NCBI GenBank assembly: GCA_018716965.1
Contig: DVJF01000067.1
Location: 1 to 35,376 of the forward strand
Reading direction: 5' to 3'
Source: Candidatus Caccenecus avistercoris
GTDB taxonomy: Bacteria > Bacillota_I > Bacilli_A > RF39 > UBA660
DNA: 35,376 bases
In this document: piece after piece, positions 8,602 to 18,199 of the stretch
Position numbering within the stretch: the first letter of the stretch is position 1
Layout: each line of letters starts with the position of its first letter
Made by a program: the position numbers and the translations under genes
The notes under the pieces: model-generated
The model's database searches: none
What the model was told of the DNA's origin: nothing
Seen by the model: the letters and a program-made list of their open reading frames with translations, nothing else

Positions 8602-10989
8602 ATGAAAAAAATAATAAAAAGTATAATTTTTAGTTTATTGTTATTTATTCCTATAACGGTTTATGCGGAAGAAGGAATCGAAAAGTTTTATATTAATGCA
8701 ACTGTAGAAGAAAATGGCGATTTAACAGTTGAAGAATATTTCTATTTAAATGGTGAATTTAATGGCATGGAGCGAGAAATACTATATAGTAATGATGATT
8801 TATATGATTTTCACCCTGAATTAGATTATTATGGTGGAAGTAAACTTCATAATGGAAGTGGGATAGAACTAATAGAAATTAGAGCTTTACCCATAGATGA
8901 AAACTTTAATTTTGCTAATATTTCTGGCACATTGTTTGAAGAGGTAAGTAATGCAGATAAAGGAGATTATGGTGTTTATACAGTTGATACATCTAGCAAT
9001 GGAGAGTCTTATCAAATTTATTTACCAGATAATAAAAAGGAAGCTTTTTATATCAAATATACATTAAAAGATATGGCTATTGTTCATAATGATGTTGCCG
9101 AACTTTATTGGAATGCAATAGGGGATTCTCTTCGTGAATCAATTGGGACTTTAAGAATAACCGTAACATTTCCAGGAAATGAAACAGAATTTCGTGTATG
9201 GGCTCATGGGCCCTTAAATGGTGTAATAAACAAAGCTTCAAATCAAGTATTAACGGCTGAAGTAACGAATGTTTATAGTTATCAAGCTGTTGATATTCGA
9301 GCAGTCTTTGACAAATCTGTTATTCCAAATTCTACTAAAACAACTGGAGTCGATGCTTTAACTAAAATACTAAACTACGAAGAAGATTTAGCAAATCAAG
9401 CCAATTATGAGCGAGAGCAAACAGAATATCAAAATCAAGAGCAAGCATACGCGGAATTAGATTATTGTAATCGTTATCCAACTAGGGTCTGTTACAATAA
9501 TGCTTCATATTATGTATCATTAGTTACAAATGAAACAGTACTAGGGGATTTACAAACCAAATTAGAAGAATTACATGTTCTTGTTGTAGAAACTGAAGAG
9601 AAAACAGCCAAAGAAGATGTTGAAATAGCCTTAGAAACACGTGATTATTATTGGTATGATGTAGCAATGGAGTCAGTAGCACTATTAGAAAATGAAGAAT
9701 TAAAAAGTGAATTATTAGCAAAGCTTGTTCCTGTTAAACAAGAAATTATCGAAAAGGAAGAAAACTACAATAAAACAGCAACAATCATCGCTGGTATTGT
9801 AATTGCATGCCTAGTAGGAACAGGAATTTACATTTACTTTAAATGTGATAAAGAATATGAAGCAGATTTTCCACATAAATATATGCGTGATTTCCCAGAT
9901 AATTTTTCACCATCGACAGTTGAATATTTAATGAAAAAGAAAATAACCGAAGAATCTATTTCTGCTGAAATTCTCTATTTAATTTACGAGAAGAAAATAA
10001 AAGCTACAGAAGACAAAGACAAAAAAGATATACTTTTAGAAAAAAACGGACTAGAACTAGATCACACAAATGAATTAGAAAAAGCCTTAATAAATTTGAT
10101 ATTTAGAAGTAAAGAAAAAATTTGGTTAAAAGATTTAAAAAAGACTGCCAAAACAACAACTAGTTTTTACAAAGACTGGAAGAAAGTAAACAAAATAATG
10201 TTGAATACTGCTTTAAGTGAAAGATTATATGAAGAAGACAAGACAAAAGTAGAAAGTTCTACTAAGAAAAAAGAAACATGGAAAGAAATAGTTACACTAA
10301 TAATTCTTTTCATTGCAGCTAGTTTAGGATTTTTTGCCTTTATAATTGCTCTTGTAATTCTTCTTATCTGGAACCGAAAGACACTTTCTTACAAATTAAA
10401 GGAAGTTAAAAACAAATTTTATCGTATTAAAAAATATAGTAGAATATTTGCAATATTAACAATTATTTACTCTATAATAGGAATAATCCACTTATTTGTT
10501 TACAATCATTTTATTAACGATGCATTTTCAGTTTATTTAATAGTTATAATAGTTGCAATAATTCTCTTAATTTATACAACAATTGCTAAGAAAAGAACGG
10601 AAAAAGGAGCATTAGCATATAAAAAATGTGAATCTTTTAAACGATTTCTAAAAGATTTTGGCACCATGGATGAAAAATCTTTACCAGAAATTATTCTTTG
10701 GGAAAAATACTTAGTCTATGCAGTTGTTTTAGGTTGTGCTGATAAACTATCAAAAACAATGAAAATAAAACTAGAAAATATGAATGTTGATTATACCTTC
10801 AGTTTTGATCCTATAACATTTACACATTTAAGTATAATCAATCATGCAGTATCTTCATCAATTCATAGTGCTAGAACTTACAATAGTTCTGGAGGTAGTT
10901 CTAACTGGTCAAGTGGTTCTGGAGGTGGAGGAGGATTCTCTTCCGGTGGCGGCTTCGGCGGAGGCGGAGGCGGCGGTGGTAGGTTTTAA
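8602..10989 (+). CDS. DUF2207 domain membrane protein with Gly-rich C-terminus
   Basis: Signal peptide, DUF2207-like N-terminal domain, TM segments, terminal GGGGGFSSGGGFGGGGGGGGRF typical of this family. Confidence 0.88.
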   Translation: MKKIIKSIIFSLLLFIPITVYAEEGIEKFYINATVEENGDLTVEEYFYLNGEFNGMEREILYSNDDLYDFHPELDYYGGSKLHNGSGIELIEIRALPIDENFNFANISGTLFEEVSNADKGDYGVYTVDTSSNGESYQIYLPDNKKEAFYIKYTLKDMAIVHNDVAELYWNAIGDSLRESIGTLRITVTFPGNETEFRVWAHGPLNGVINKASNQVLTAEVTNVYSYQAVDIRAVFDKSVIPNSTKTTGVDALTKILNYEEDLANQANYEREQTEYQNQEQAYAELDYCNRYPTRVCYNNASYYVSLVTNETVLGDLQTKLEELHVLVVETEEKTAKEDVEIALETRDYYWYDVAMESVALLENEELKSELLAKLVPVKQEIIEKEENYNKTATIIAGIVIACLVGTGIYIYFKCDKEYEADFPHKYMRDFPDNFSPSTVEYLMKKKITEESISAEILYLIYEKKIKATEDKDKKDILLEKNGLELDHTNELEKALINLIFRSKEKIWLKDLKKTAKTTTSFYKDWKKVNKIMLNTALSERLYEEDKTKVESSTKKKETWKEIVTLIILFIAASLGFFAFIIALVILLIWNRKTLSYKLKEVKNKFYRIKKYSRIFAILTIIYSIIGIIHLFVYNHFINDAFSVYLIVIIVAIILLIYTTIAKKRTEKGALAYKKCESFKRFLKDFGTMDEKSLPEIILWEKYLVYAVVLGCADKLSKTMKIKLENMNVDYTFSFDPITFTHLSIINHAVSSSIHSARTYNSSGGSSNWSSGSGGGGGFSSGGGFGGGGGGGGRF

Positions 10990-11037
10990 ATTAAGGGTAT
11001 CAATAGTGGTAGTAGGTTTTAAATCAGGGTATCAATA
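10975..11037 (+). repeat. Imperfect tandem duplication of about 30 bp spanning the DUF2207 stop codon
   Basis: ggtggtaggttttaaattaagggtatcaata followed by gtggtagtaggttttaaatcagggtatcaata. Confidence 0.85.
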
Positions 11038-11055
11038 AAGGAGGTCGTTTCCAAT

Positions 11056-11553
11056 ATGATTTACACAAGTACATACACTACACCAATTGGCGATGTATTG
11101 CTTGCAAGCAAAAATAATGAACTAATCGGATTATGGTTTGAGGGACAAAAGTATTATTTAAATTCTATAAATGAAGAGATGCAAGTAAAAAATGAAGAAG
11201 AAATTTTAAAGAAAACAAAGAACTGGTTAGATAGATATTTTAAAGGCGAAAAACCAAGTATAAAAGAAATAAAGATAAATCCTATCGGTTCAAATTTTAG
11301 AAAAGAAGTTTGGAAAATCCTTTGCGAGATTCCTTATGGAAGTACGATAACTTACAAAGTAATAGCAGAGAAAATAGCCAAAGAAAGAGGATTAAAAAGT
11401 ATGTCAGCTCAGGCAGTTGGAGGAGCAGTTGGCCACAATCCCATATCGATTATTATTCCTTGTCATAGAGTAGTAGGTTCTGATGGAAAGCTAACTGGAT
11501 ATGCCGGCGGATTAGATAAAAAAGAATATTTACTTAAATTAGAACAAAGCTAA
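11056..11553 (+). CDS. ogt: Methylated-DNA--[protein]-cysteine S-methyltransferase
   Basis: PIGSNFRKEVWKILCEIPYGSTITY...GGAVGHNPISIIIPCHRVVGSDGKLTGYAGGLDKKEYLLKLE. Confidence 0.96.
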   Translation: MIYTSTYTTPIGDVLLASKNNELIGLWFEGQKYYLNSINEEMQVKNEEEILKKTKNWLDRYFKGEKPSIKEIKINPIGSNFRKEVWKILCEIPYGSTITYKVIAEKIAKERGLKSMSAQAVGGAVGHNPISIIIPCHRVVGSDGKLTGYAGGLDKKEYLLKLEQS

Positions 11554-12045
11554 ATTAGGATGGTAATAGGTAAGTATAGCATTAACTATCACTACGAGTA
11601 ACCAAGCCAAAATAATTTTCTTTTCTAATTCAGAATTATATTTTCTTTTAAGTAATTGATAGTTCAGTAAAACACTAGTAACAATACAAATAAAGTAAAT
11701 GATTAGCATTAATAACATATTATGTTCACTATTTAAAAAATAAAAATAAATAGGAAAGTAAATAAGCATGAATAAACCTGCACAAGTAAGCGCAGCAATT
11801 AAGCCACTTGTACATGTATTAATGTCATGCTTTTTTCGTATGGTAACTTTTTCAAAAACAGACCAAATCAAAAAAGAAAGTATAATTACTTTATTAAATT
11901 GCCATATACTATCATTTATTGGAAATAGTAAAGAAGTAATAAATGATGGAAACCAGTAATACATATTCCGTACCAAAAAAGAAAGTAAAAAGATCACTGC
12001 AATACTACAAGCTTTCCATATCTTAAGTTTTAAATGATTATCCAT
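11539..12045 (-). CDS. DUF6512-like membrane protein (copy 1)
   Basis: Multi-TM; WKACSIAVIFLLSFLVRNMYYWFPSFITSLLFPINDSIWQFNKV; paralogous to 18659-19180. Confidence 0.8.
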   Translation of the reverse strand: MDNHLKLKIWKACSIAVIFLLSFLVRNMYYWFPSFITSLLFPINDSIWQFNKVIILSFLIWSVFEKVTIRKKHDINTCTSGLIAALTCAGLFMLIYFPIYFYFLNSEHNMLLMLIIYFICIVTSVLLNYQLLKRKYNSELEKKIILAWLLVVIVNAILTYYHPNLALF

Positions 12046-12165
12046 AAAATATCACCTTTTATTAGTTTAATAAATTTTCATGTATTTATAACAAAAAACA
12101 AAACTTAAAAACATAAAAAAAGTAATAAATATTTAATAAAAAAGTAAAATTTTACTATTTTTAGG

Positions 12166-12214
12166 TTGACAAAAATTACATTTAATAATATTATTGTATT
12201 AAGCAAGTAATACA
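12166..12214 (+). promoter_or_regulatory. GntR-1 promoter with palindromic operator
   Basis: TTGACA (12166-12171), 17 bp, TATTAT (12189-12194); perfect inverted repeat TGTATTA-agcaag-TAATACA at 12195-12214. Confidence 0.75.
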
Positions 12215-12230
12215 GCGAAGGGAGATAATT

Positions 12231-12605
12231 ATGAATTACATTTTTGATAATGAAAGACCAATTTATATTCAATTAGTAGAGTTGATCAGAACTGACATTG
12301 TTTCGGGAAAATATGAAAAAGGGAGTAAACTTCCTTCTGTAAGAGAGCTAGCACTTACAATGAAGGTAAATCCTAATACAATGCAAAAAGCTTTAGTAGA
12401 ATTAGAAAATGAAAAACTAATTTATACGGAAAGAACAAATGGAAAATATGTAACGGAAGATGAAAAAAAACTAGAAAAAATAAAAAAACATCTTGCCCAA
12501 GAAAAAGTGAATAATTATCTTAACAGTATGAAAAGTATTGGAATTAATTATGAAGATGCCTTAAGTTACTTGCAAGAATTAGGAGGAAAAGATGGAAATA
12601 ATTAA
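12231..12605 (+). CDS. GntR-family regulator, YtrA-like (short C-terminus)
   Basis: PIYIQLVELIRTDIVSGKYEKGSKLPSVRELALTMKVNPNTMQKALVELE wHTH; 124 aa; linked to ABC genes. Confidence 0.93.
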   Translation: MNYIFDNERPIYIQLVELIRTDIVSGKYEKGSKLPSVRELALTMKVNPNTMQKALVELENEKLIYTERTNGKYVTEDEKKLEKIKKHLAQEKVNNYLNSMKSIGINYEDALSYLQELGGKDGNN

Positions 12606-13287
12606 ATGTGATCATTTGTATAAAACTTTTGATAATAAAGAAATACTAAGAGATGTTAATTTAAGTATTCCTAAAGGAAAGATCATTGGTTTACTAGGAA
12701 AGAATGGTACCGGAAAAACAACACTAATAAAATTAATAAACGATTTACTAACTCCAACAAGTGGCGAAATATTAGTAAATGGAAAAAAGCCAGGTGTTGA
12801 ATCGAAAAGAATAATATCTTATCTACCTGAGAGAACCTACTTAGATAAAAATATGAAAGTTGAACAAATATTAACTTTTTTTGAAGAATTTTATGATAAC
12901 TTTAATAAAGAAAAAGCCATAAAATTATTAAAAGATCTAGATTTAGATATTAATTTGAAAGTAAGCAAAATGTCTAAAGGAATGAGGGAAAAATTACAAT
13001 TAATATTAGTAATGAGTAGAGATGCTGAAATTTATATTTTAGATGAACCACTAGGAGGAGTAGATCCAGCAACAAGAGATTATATATTAGATACAATACT
13101 TTCTAATTTTAATGAAGGTGCTAGCATCATTATTTCTACTCATTTAATTAGTGATATCGAAAGAATATTAGATGAAGTAATTTTTATTGACAAAGGAAGT
13201 AGCGTTTTAACATCTTCTGCTGATGAATTAAGAAAAAAAGAACAGGCAAGTATTGATGAAATATTTAGGAGGAGATTTAAATGTTAG
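12592..13287 (+). CDS. ABC transporter ATP-binding protein
   Basis: GLLGKNGTGKTTLIK Walker A, MSKGMREKLQL signature, IYILDEPLGGVDP Walker B. Confidence 0.96.
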   Translation: MEIIKCDHLYKTFDNKEILRDVNLSIPKGKIIGLLGKNGTGKTTLIKLINDLLTPTSGEILVNGKKPGVESKRIISYLPERTYLDKNMKVEQILTFFEEFYDNFNKEKAIKLLKDLDLDINLKVSKMSKGMREKLQLILVMSRDAEIYILDEPLGGVDPATRDYILDTILSNFNEGASIIISTHLISDIERILDEVIFIDKGSSVLTSSADELRKKEQASIDEIFRRRFKC

Positions 13288-14069
13288 GTAAACTTTTAAA
13301 ATATGATTTAAAATGGTGTTTTAAACCCTTAGTCGTTTTCTATATTTTAGCTATTATTTTCTCGATCATCACAAGAATGATTGAAAGTGTGGATCAAACT
13401 TTGATTTTATTAATCATGGATAAAATATGCAGTGGAGTAGTTATTGCTATGTTAATTAATATATTAATTAATTGTTTGATGCGAAATTGGGTAAGATTTG
13501 AAAGGAATATATATAAAGATGAGTCTTATTTAACTCATACTCTCCCTGTGAGTAAAAATAAAATTTATTTATCCAAAATCTTAACAGCTATAATTACTCT
13601 CTTCGTATCATTTATTATTATTGTTATTTGTCTTGCTATTGTTTGCTTAAATGATATTACATGGTACTCATTAAAATTATCACTAGAGCAATCTGCCATA
13701 TTTTTAAATAGTAGTCCCTTAAGTCTAATTATAGTTCTAATAATTACAATATTTTTTGAATTTTTATTCATGATTCTATCAGGAATATTAGGAATTGTAA
13801 TAGGACATAGAAGTAATAATATGAAAATAGTAAAATCAATTTTAATTGGTATGGGAATATATATGGGATTATCATTATTTTCTTTAGCTATTATATATAT
13901 GGCAGGAATATTAAGTCCAGATATCATGTCCGTTTTCAATAATATAAAGGTGAGTTCAAATGCCATAAAAAGCATTATGATAATTGGTATTTTTGTATAT
14001 GCTATCTATAATTTAATGATTTATTTTATAGGTAATGCTTTATTAAATAAAGGCATAAATGTTGATTAA
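13281..14069 (+). CDS. ABC transporter permease
   Basis: Multi-TM protein overlapping the ATPase gene. Confidence 0.85.
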   Translation: MLGKLLKYDLKWCFKPLVVFYILAIIFSIITRMIESVDQTLILLIMDKICSGVVIAMLINILINCLMRNWVRFERNIYKDESYLTHTLPVSKNKIYLSKILTAIITLFVSFIIIVICLAIVCLNDITWYSLKLSLEQSAIFLNSSPLSLIIVLIITIFFEFLFMILSGILGIVIGHRSNNMKIVKSILIGMGIYMGLSLFSLAIIYMAGILSPDIMSVFNNIKVSSNAIKSIMIIGIFVYAIYNLMIYFIGNALLNKGINVD

Positions 14070-14122
14070 AAAATGCTAAAATCAAAATTATAGTAAAAAA
14101 AAGTCAAATGAAGCAAAACAAA

Positions 14123-14151
14123 TTGAGTACAAAAAAATATTGTGATATAAT
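14123..14151 (+). promoter_or_regulatory. pyrG promoter with extended -10
   Basis: TTGAGT (14123-14128), 17 bp, TGnTATAAT with TATAAT at 14146-14151. Confidence 0.85.
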
Positions 14152-14157
14152 TTAAAA

Positions 14158-14188
14158 GAGCCTAAGGTTTCTCCCAAGGGCTTTTTTT
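14158..14188 (+). terminator. Leader terminator (attenuator) between pyrG promoter and CDS
   Basis: AGCCU-AA-GG-UUUCUC-CC-AA-GGGCU followed by seven T, starting at about +1/+2 of the predicted transcript. Confidence 0.72.
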
Positions 14189-14212
14189 GTTTTTTAGAAA
14201 GAGGTGTTTTTT

Positions 14213-15819
14213 ATGGCAAAATATGTATTTGTAACAGGAGGAGTATGTTCGGGACTGGGAAAAGGAATTACAGCATCAAGTATTGCTCTTTTGTTGAAAG
14301 CAAAAGGTTATAAAGTATTTATGCAGAAATTTGATCCTTATATGAATGTGGATCCAGGAACAATGTCTCCCATTCAGCATGGAGAAGTATTTGTAACATT
14401 TGATGGATGTGAAACAGATCTTGATTTAGGTCATTATGAAAGATTTATTGATGAAGAACTAAATTATACATCAAACATAACCAATGGTAAAATTTATTCT
14501 AGTGTTATAGAAAAAGAGCGAGTTGGCGACTTTTTGGGTTCAACCGTCCAGATAGTACCTCATGTTTCTAATGAAATAAAAAATAAAATATATGAGGCAG
14601 CAACCAGTAGTGGGGCTGATATTGTAATTACTGAGATTGGTGGAACAGTTGGTGATATTGAATCCGCTGTAATGATGGAATCTCTTCGTCAATTTAGATT
14701 GGAAAGTGGGCGTGAAAATTCTTTGTTTGTCCATACAACCTTAGTTCCATATTTATTTGGTTCTAATGAACTAAAAACGAAACCAACGCAAAATAGTATT
14801 ATTGAATTACGTAGATTAGGAATACAACCAGATATTATTGTAACCCGTGCTCCGATCGATTTAGGCGAGGCAGTAAAAAAGAAAATATCTTTATTTGGAA
14901 GTATTCCCCCTGAAAATATTATTGAAGCTAAAGATGTTAATAATATTTATCAAATACCAATAAATTTCCATAAACAACATATCGAAGATATCATATTAAA
15001 TCAATTTGGCCTAAAATCTGGAAAAAGTAATTTAGAACATTGGGAGAACTTAATCAAAACAAGCGAATCTTTAAAAGATGAAATAGAAATAGCTTAGTAG
15101 GCAAATATGTCGAATTAGAAGATGCTTATTTGTCTGTTAAAGAAGCCCTAAAAGCAGCTGGATATAAATATCATACCAAAATAAAAATTAAATGGGTAAA
15201 TAGCGAAGAATTAGAAGAGGATAATTGTAACTTAAAAGAAATATTTAAAAACTCTAAAGGAATTATTGTTCCAGGAGGATTTGGCTCACGTGGTATTGAA
15301 GGCATGATTAAGGCTTGTGAATATGCGAGAACAAACAAAATCTCTTATTTAGGTATTTGTCTAGGAATGCAAATTGCTGTCATAGAATTTGCTCGTCATG
15401 TTTGCAAGTTACCAGATGCTTCATCTAGGGAATTTGAAGAATTGTGTGTTAATCCGGTTATTGATTTAATGGCAGATCAAAAAGCCATTATTAATAAAGG
15501 AGGAACCTTAAGACTTGGTAACTATAAATGTAAAATTACTAAGGGAACTCTAGCTTATGAAGACTACAAAACTGAAGAAATACTAGAACGTCATCGTCAT
15601 CGTTATGAATTTAATAATAATTACAAAGAACTACTCGCCAGTAAAGGTATGATTTTCTCAGGAATAAATCCAGAAAGTAATTTAGTAGAAATAATTGAAT
15701 TAAAAGATCATCCTCATTTTATCGCATGTCAATTCCATCCTGAATTTAAAAGTAGACCAACTAGACCTCATCCCTTATTTGATTCTTTTATCAAAGCAAG
15801 TATAGAAAATAAAAAATAA
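14213..15819 (+). pseudogene. pyrG: CTP synthase, interrupted by one -1 frameshift near 15094
   Basis: MAKYVFVTGGVCSGLGKGITASSIALLL synthetase domain; GICLGMQ and CQFHPEF of the glutaminase domain. Frames join as [21 protein letters not shown] if one base is restored. Confidence 0.95.
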
Positions 15820-15894
15820 AAAAGCATCAAAAAAGATTGGCAAACAATAGTATACTTTGATATACTTAAAGTAAGAAAATCAGTGGGGTAGAAT

Positions 15895-16781
15895 ATGAAT
15901 GATATTGTTTTTAAAAATGAAGAAAAAATTGAAAATTTGATTTATGAAATACGTGGTAAACAAGTAATACTTGATAGTGATTTGGCAAGACTTTATAAAT
16001 GTGCTAATGGAACAAAAACTATTAATTTGGCAGTAAAAGACACATTAATAGATTTCCAGAAAGATTTATGTTTCAATTAACAATGGATGAAGTGAGTAGC
16101 ATTTCAAGGTTTCAACTTGAAACCTTGAAAGGACAAGGCCACAATATTAAATATTTACCATATGCGTTTACTGAGCAAGGTGTAGCTATGCTAGCAACAA
16201 TACTTAGAACTTCCGTGGCTGAAGAAGTAAGTATTAAGATAATGGATGCTTTTGTTGCTATGCGTAAATACATTGGAACTAATTTAATAGAACAAAAATA
16301 TATTAACAAATTAGTATTAGAAGATCATAATAAAATACAAGTTTTAGAAGAATCATTTCAAAAACTTGAAGAAAAAAGAAAAGACAGTGAAATTTATTTT
16401 GACGGTCAAATTTATGATGCTTATTCTAAGGTATTAGATATTTTTAAAAGTGCCAAAAAAAGAGCTAATTATTATTATTCTTATGCCGATAATACACTAC
16501 TTGATATAATAAAAAGATTAAATCTCAAAGTAATCATTATAACTAAACCAAACAATTTATTAACAAAACAAGACTTAGAAAAGTATAACAAACAGTATCA
16601 TAATTTAAATGTAAAATATGATAATACATTTCATGATCGCTATTTTATACTTGATAACAATACTGTGTATCATTGCGGAGCCAGTATTAACCGAATTGGT
16701 TATAAAACATTTTCTGTTACTTTAATTAGTGATTGTGATATATGTAAAACTTTAATGAAGAAAGTAAGTAAAATCACTTAA
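15895..16781 (+). pseudogene. ORF6N-domain protein, interrupted by one -1 frameshift near 16053
   Basis: IRGKQVILDSDLARLYKCANGTKTINLAVKDTLIDF then MFQLTMDE...LPYAFTEQGVAMLATIL; restoring one C gives IDFPERFMFQLT. The C-terminal domain contains FHDRYFILDNNTVYHCGASINRIGYKTFSV. Confidence 0.9.
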
Positions 16782-16838
16782 AATGATAGACAAAACAATG
16801 AATAGACATTATACTATATAAATAGTTTAGGAGGAAAT

Positions 16839-17774
16839 ATGGAAAATATATTATCAAAAATCAACTCAAGTACAAAATATGTTAGCGAAAATTCTAGGTA
16901 TGTAAAAATTAATTATGAAAGACTAAATAAAATAATAGATAAATTAGATATTTCGAAAATAAAGTACTGGTTAGATTCTAATCCTTATGGTTTATTAGAT
17001 TTAAGTTGCGAAGAAATTATTGATTTTTTATTAATTTATCATACAATAGGCGATTATTGCTTTTGGGGAGATCCTAAATGGAAAATAAAAACACAAGACG
17101 GAAAAATAATTGATGGGTCATATGCGATGTTATATTTGTTAATGACGCGATATAAAGAAGAAAAATCATTTGACATGAGTAAAGAAGAATTTAAAGAGTT
17201 TTTAAAAGGAAATGTACAAATTCCTTTACTTGAAGATAGATATCAAAATCTAGTTATAATGAATAACTTTCTAAGAGAAAGAAAAATGTCTTTTTATGAA
17301 TTAATTAAAAATTTTTATAAAGACGAAGAATTAATTGATTTTATCATTTCTAATTTTTCATATTTTAAAGATGAAAGTGAATATAAAGGAAGAACAATAT
17401 ATTTTTATAAAAGAGCCCAACTTTTAGCATCAGATATTCTTCATGTAAGAAAAATATTAGAGCATGTAAAAGTAGATTTTAGTCATTTACCAGGATGTGC
17501 CGATTATAAAATACCTCAAGTAATGAGATGTATGGGCATACTTGAATTTAGTGATGAACTAGCAAATTTGGTAGATAACAAAATAGAATTAAAAGAAGGA
17601 AGCGAAATGGAAGTAGAAATAAGAGCAAATGATTTAGTAGTATTAGATTATATGGCAGAAAAATTAAATGAAAAAATATCAAGAATGGATTTAAATGATT
17701 ATATATGGTTACTTGGTCAAGATAAATCAAAAATGACTAAACCATATCATAGAACATTAACCAAACATTATTAA
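16839..17774 (+). CDS. Queuosine salvage protein, Qng1/DUF2419-like
   Basis: IGDYCFWGDPKWKI...GSYAMLYLLMTRY...LPGCADYKIPQVMRCMGILEFSDELANLVDNKIELKEGSEMEVEIRAND, typical of the DUF2419 family. Confidence 0.82.
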   Translation: MENILSKINSSTKYVSENSRYVKINYERLNKIIDKLDISKIKYWLDSNPYGLLDLSCEEIIDFLLIYHTIGDYCFWGDPKWKIKTQDGKIIDGSYAMLYLLMTRYKEEKSFDMSKEEFKEFLKGNVQIPLLEDRYQNLVIMNNFLRERKMSFYELIKNFYKDEELIDFIISNFSYFKDESEYKGRTIYFYKRAQLLASDILHVRKILEHVKVDFSHLPGCADYKIPQVMRCMGILEFSDELANLVDNKIELKEGSEMEVEIRANDLVVLDYMAEKLNEKISRMDLNDYIWLLGQDKSKMTKPYHRTLTKHY

Positions 17775-18199
17775 TGAAAAAAGTTGTATTTGTTGGCTTA
17801 TCTAATAAAAAAGATAAAGAAGCTTTTGATGAAACTACTAATAGTGGAAAAATTATTAATGAAATAATAAATCAGTTAGATTATGAATGCTTCAAGCTAA
17901 ATCTGGTACCATATGCTCCAACAGATGAATTTGGAAAATTAAGATATCCCACAAAAGAAGAAATAAAAAAATCTTTGAAAAACTTTAAAAAAGAAATAGA
18001 AAAAATAAATCCCGACTGTATTGTGGGATTAGGAAACTTTGTAAATTACGAACTAAGAAAGATAATGGAGTATCAAAATATTTTAATTAGTGAAAAACAC
18101 CCATCTTATATTTGTGTATATAAAAAAGCACACTTAAAACAATACATAACCAATTTAATAGATAAAATTAATAGAAAGATAGGTACTAAAAATGATTAA
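17774..18199 (+). CDS. Uracil-DNA-glycosylase-superfamily-like protein
   Basis: VGLSN.. N-terminal motif, NPDCIVGLGNFVNYELRK, SEKHPSYICVY (HPS motif), about 140 aa; start overlaps the stop of the qng1-like gene. Confidence 0.6.
   Translation: MKKVVFVGLSNKKDKEAFDETTNSGKIINEIINQLDYECFKLNLVPYAPTDEFGKLRYPTKEEIKKSLKNFKKEIEKINPDCIVGLGNFVNYELRKIMEYQNILISEKHPSYICVYKKAHLKQYITNLIDKINRKIGTKND

Noticed and set aside
10844-11038. 64-aa ORF overlapping the DUF2207 3' end
   Set aside because: Out-of-frame translation of the Gly-rich coding repeat; no RBS or independent signal.
15130-15819. Stand-alone glutaminase subunit of a genuinely split CTP synthase
   Set aside because: No suitable start/RBS upstream of the conserved LVGKYVEL strand; TTG 15130 would truncate the domain. 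A one-base indel is simpler.
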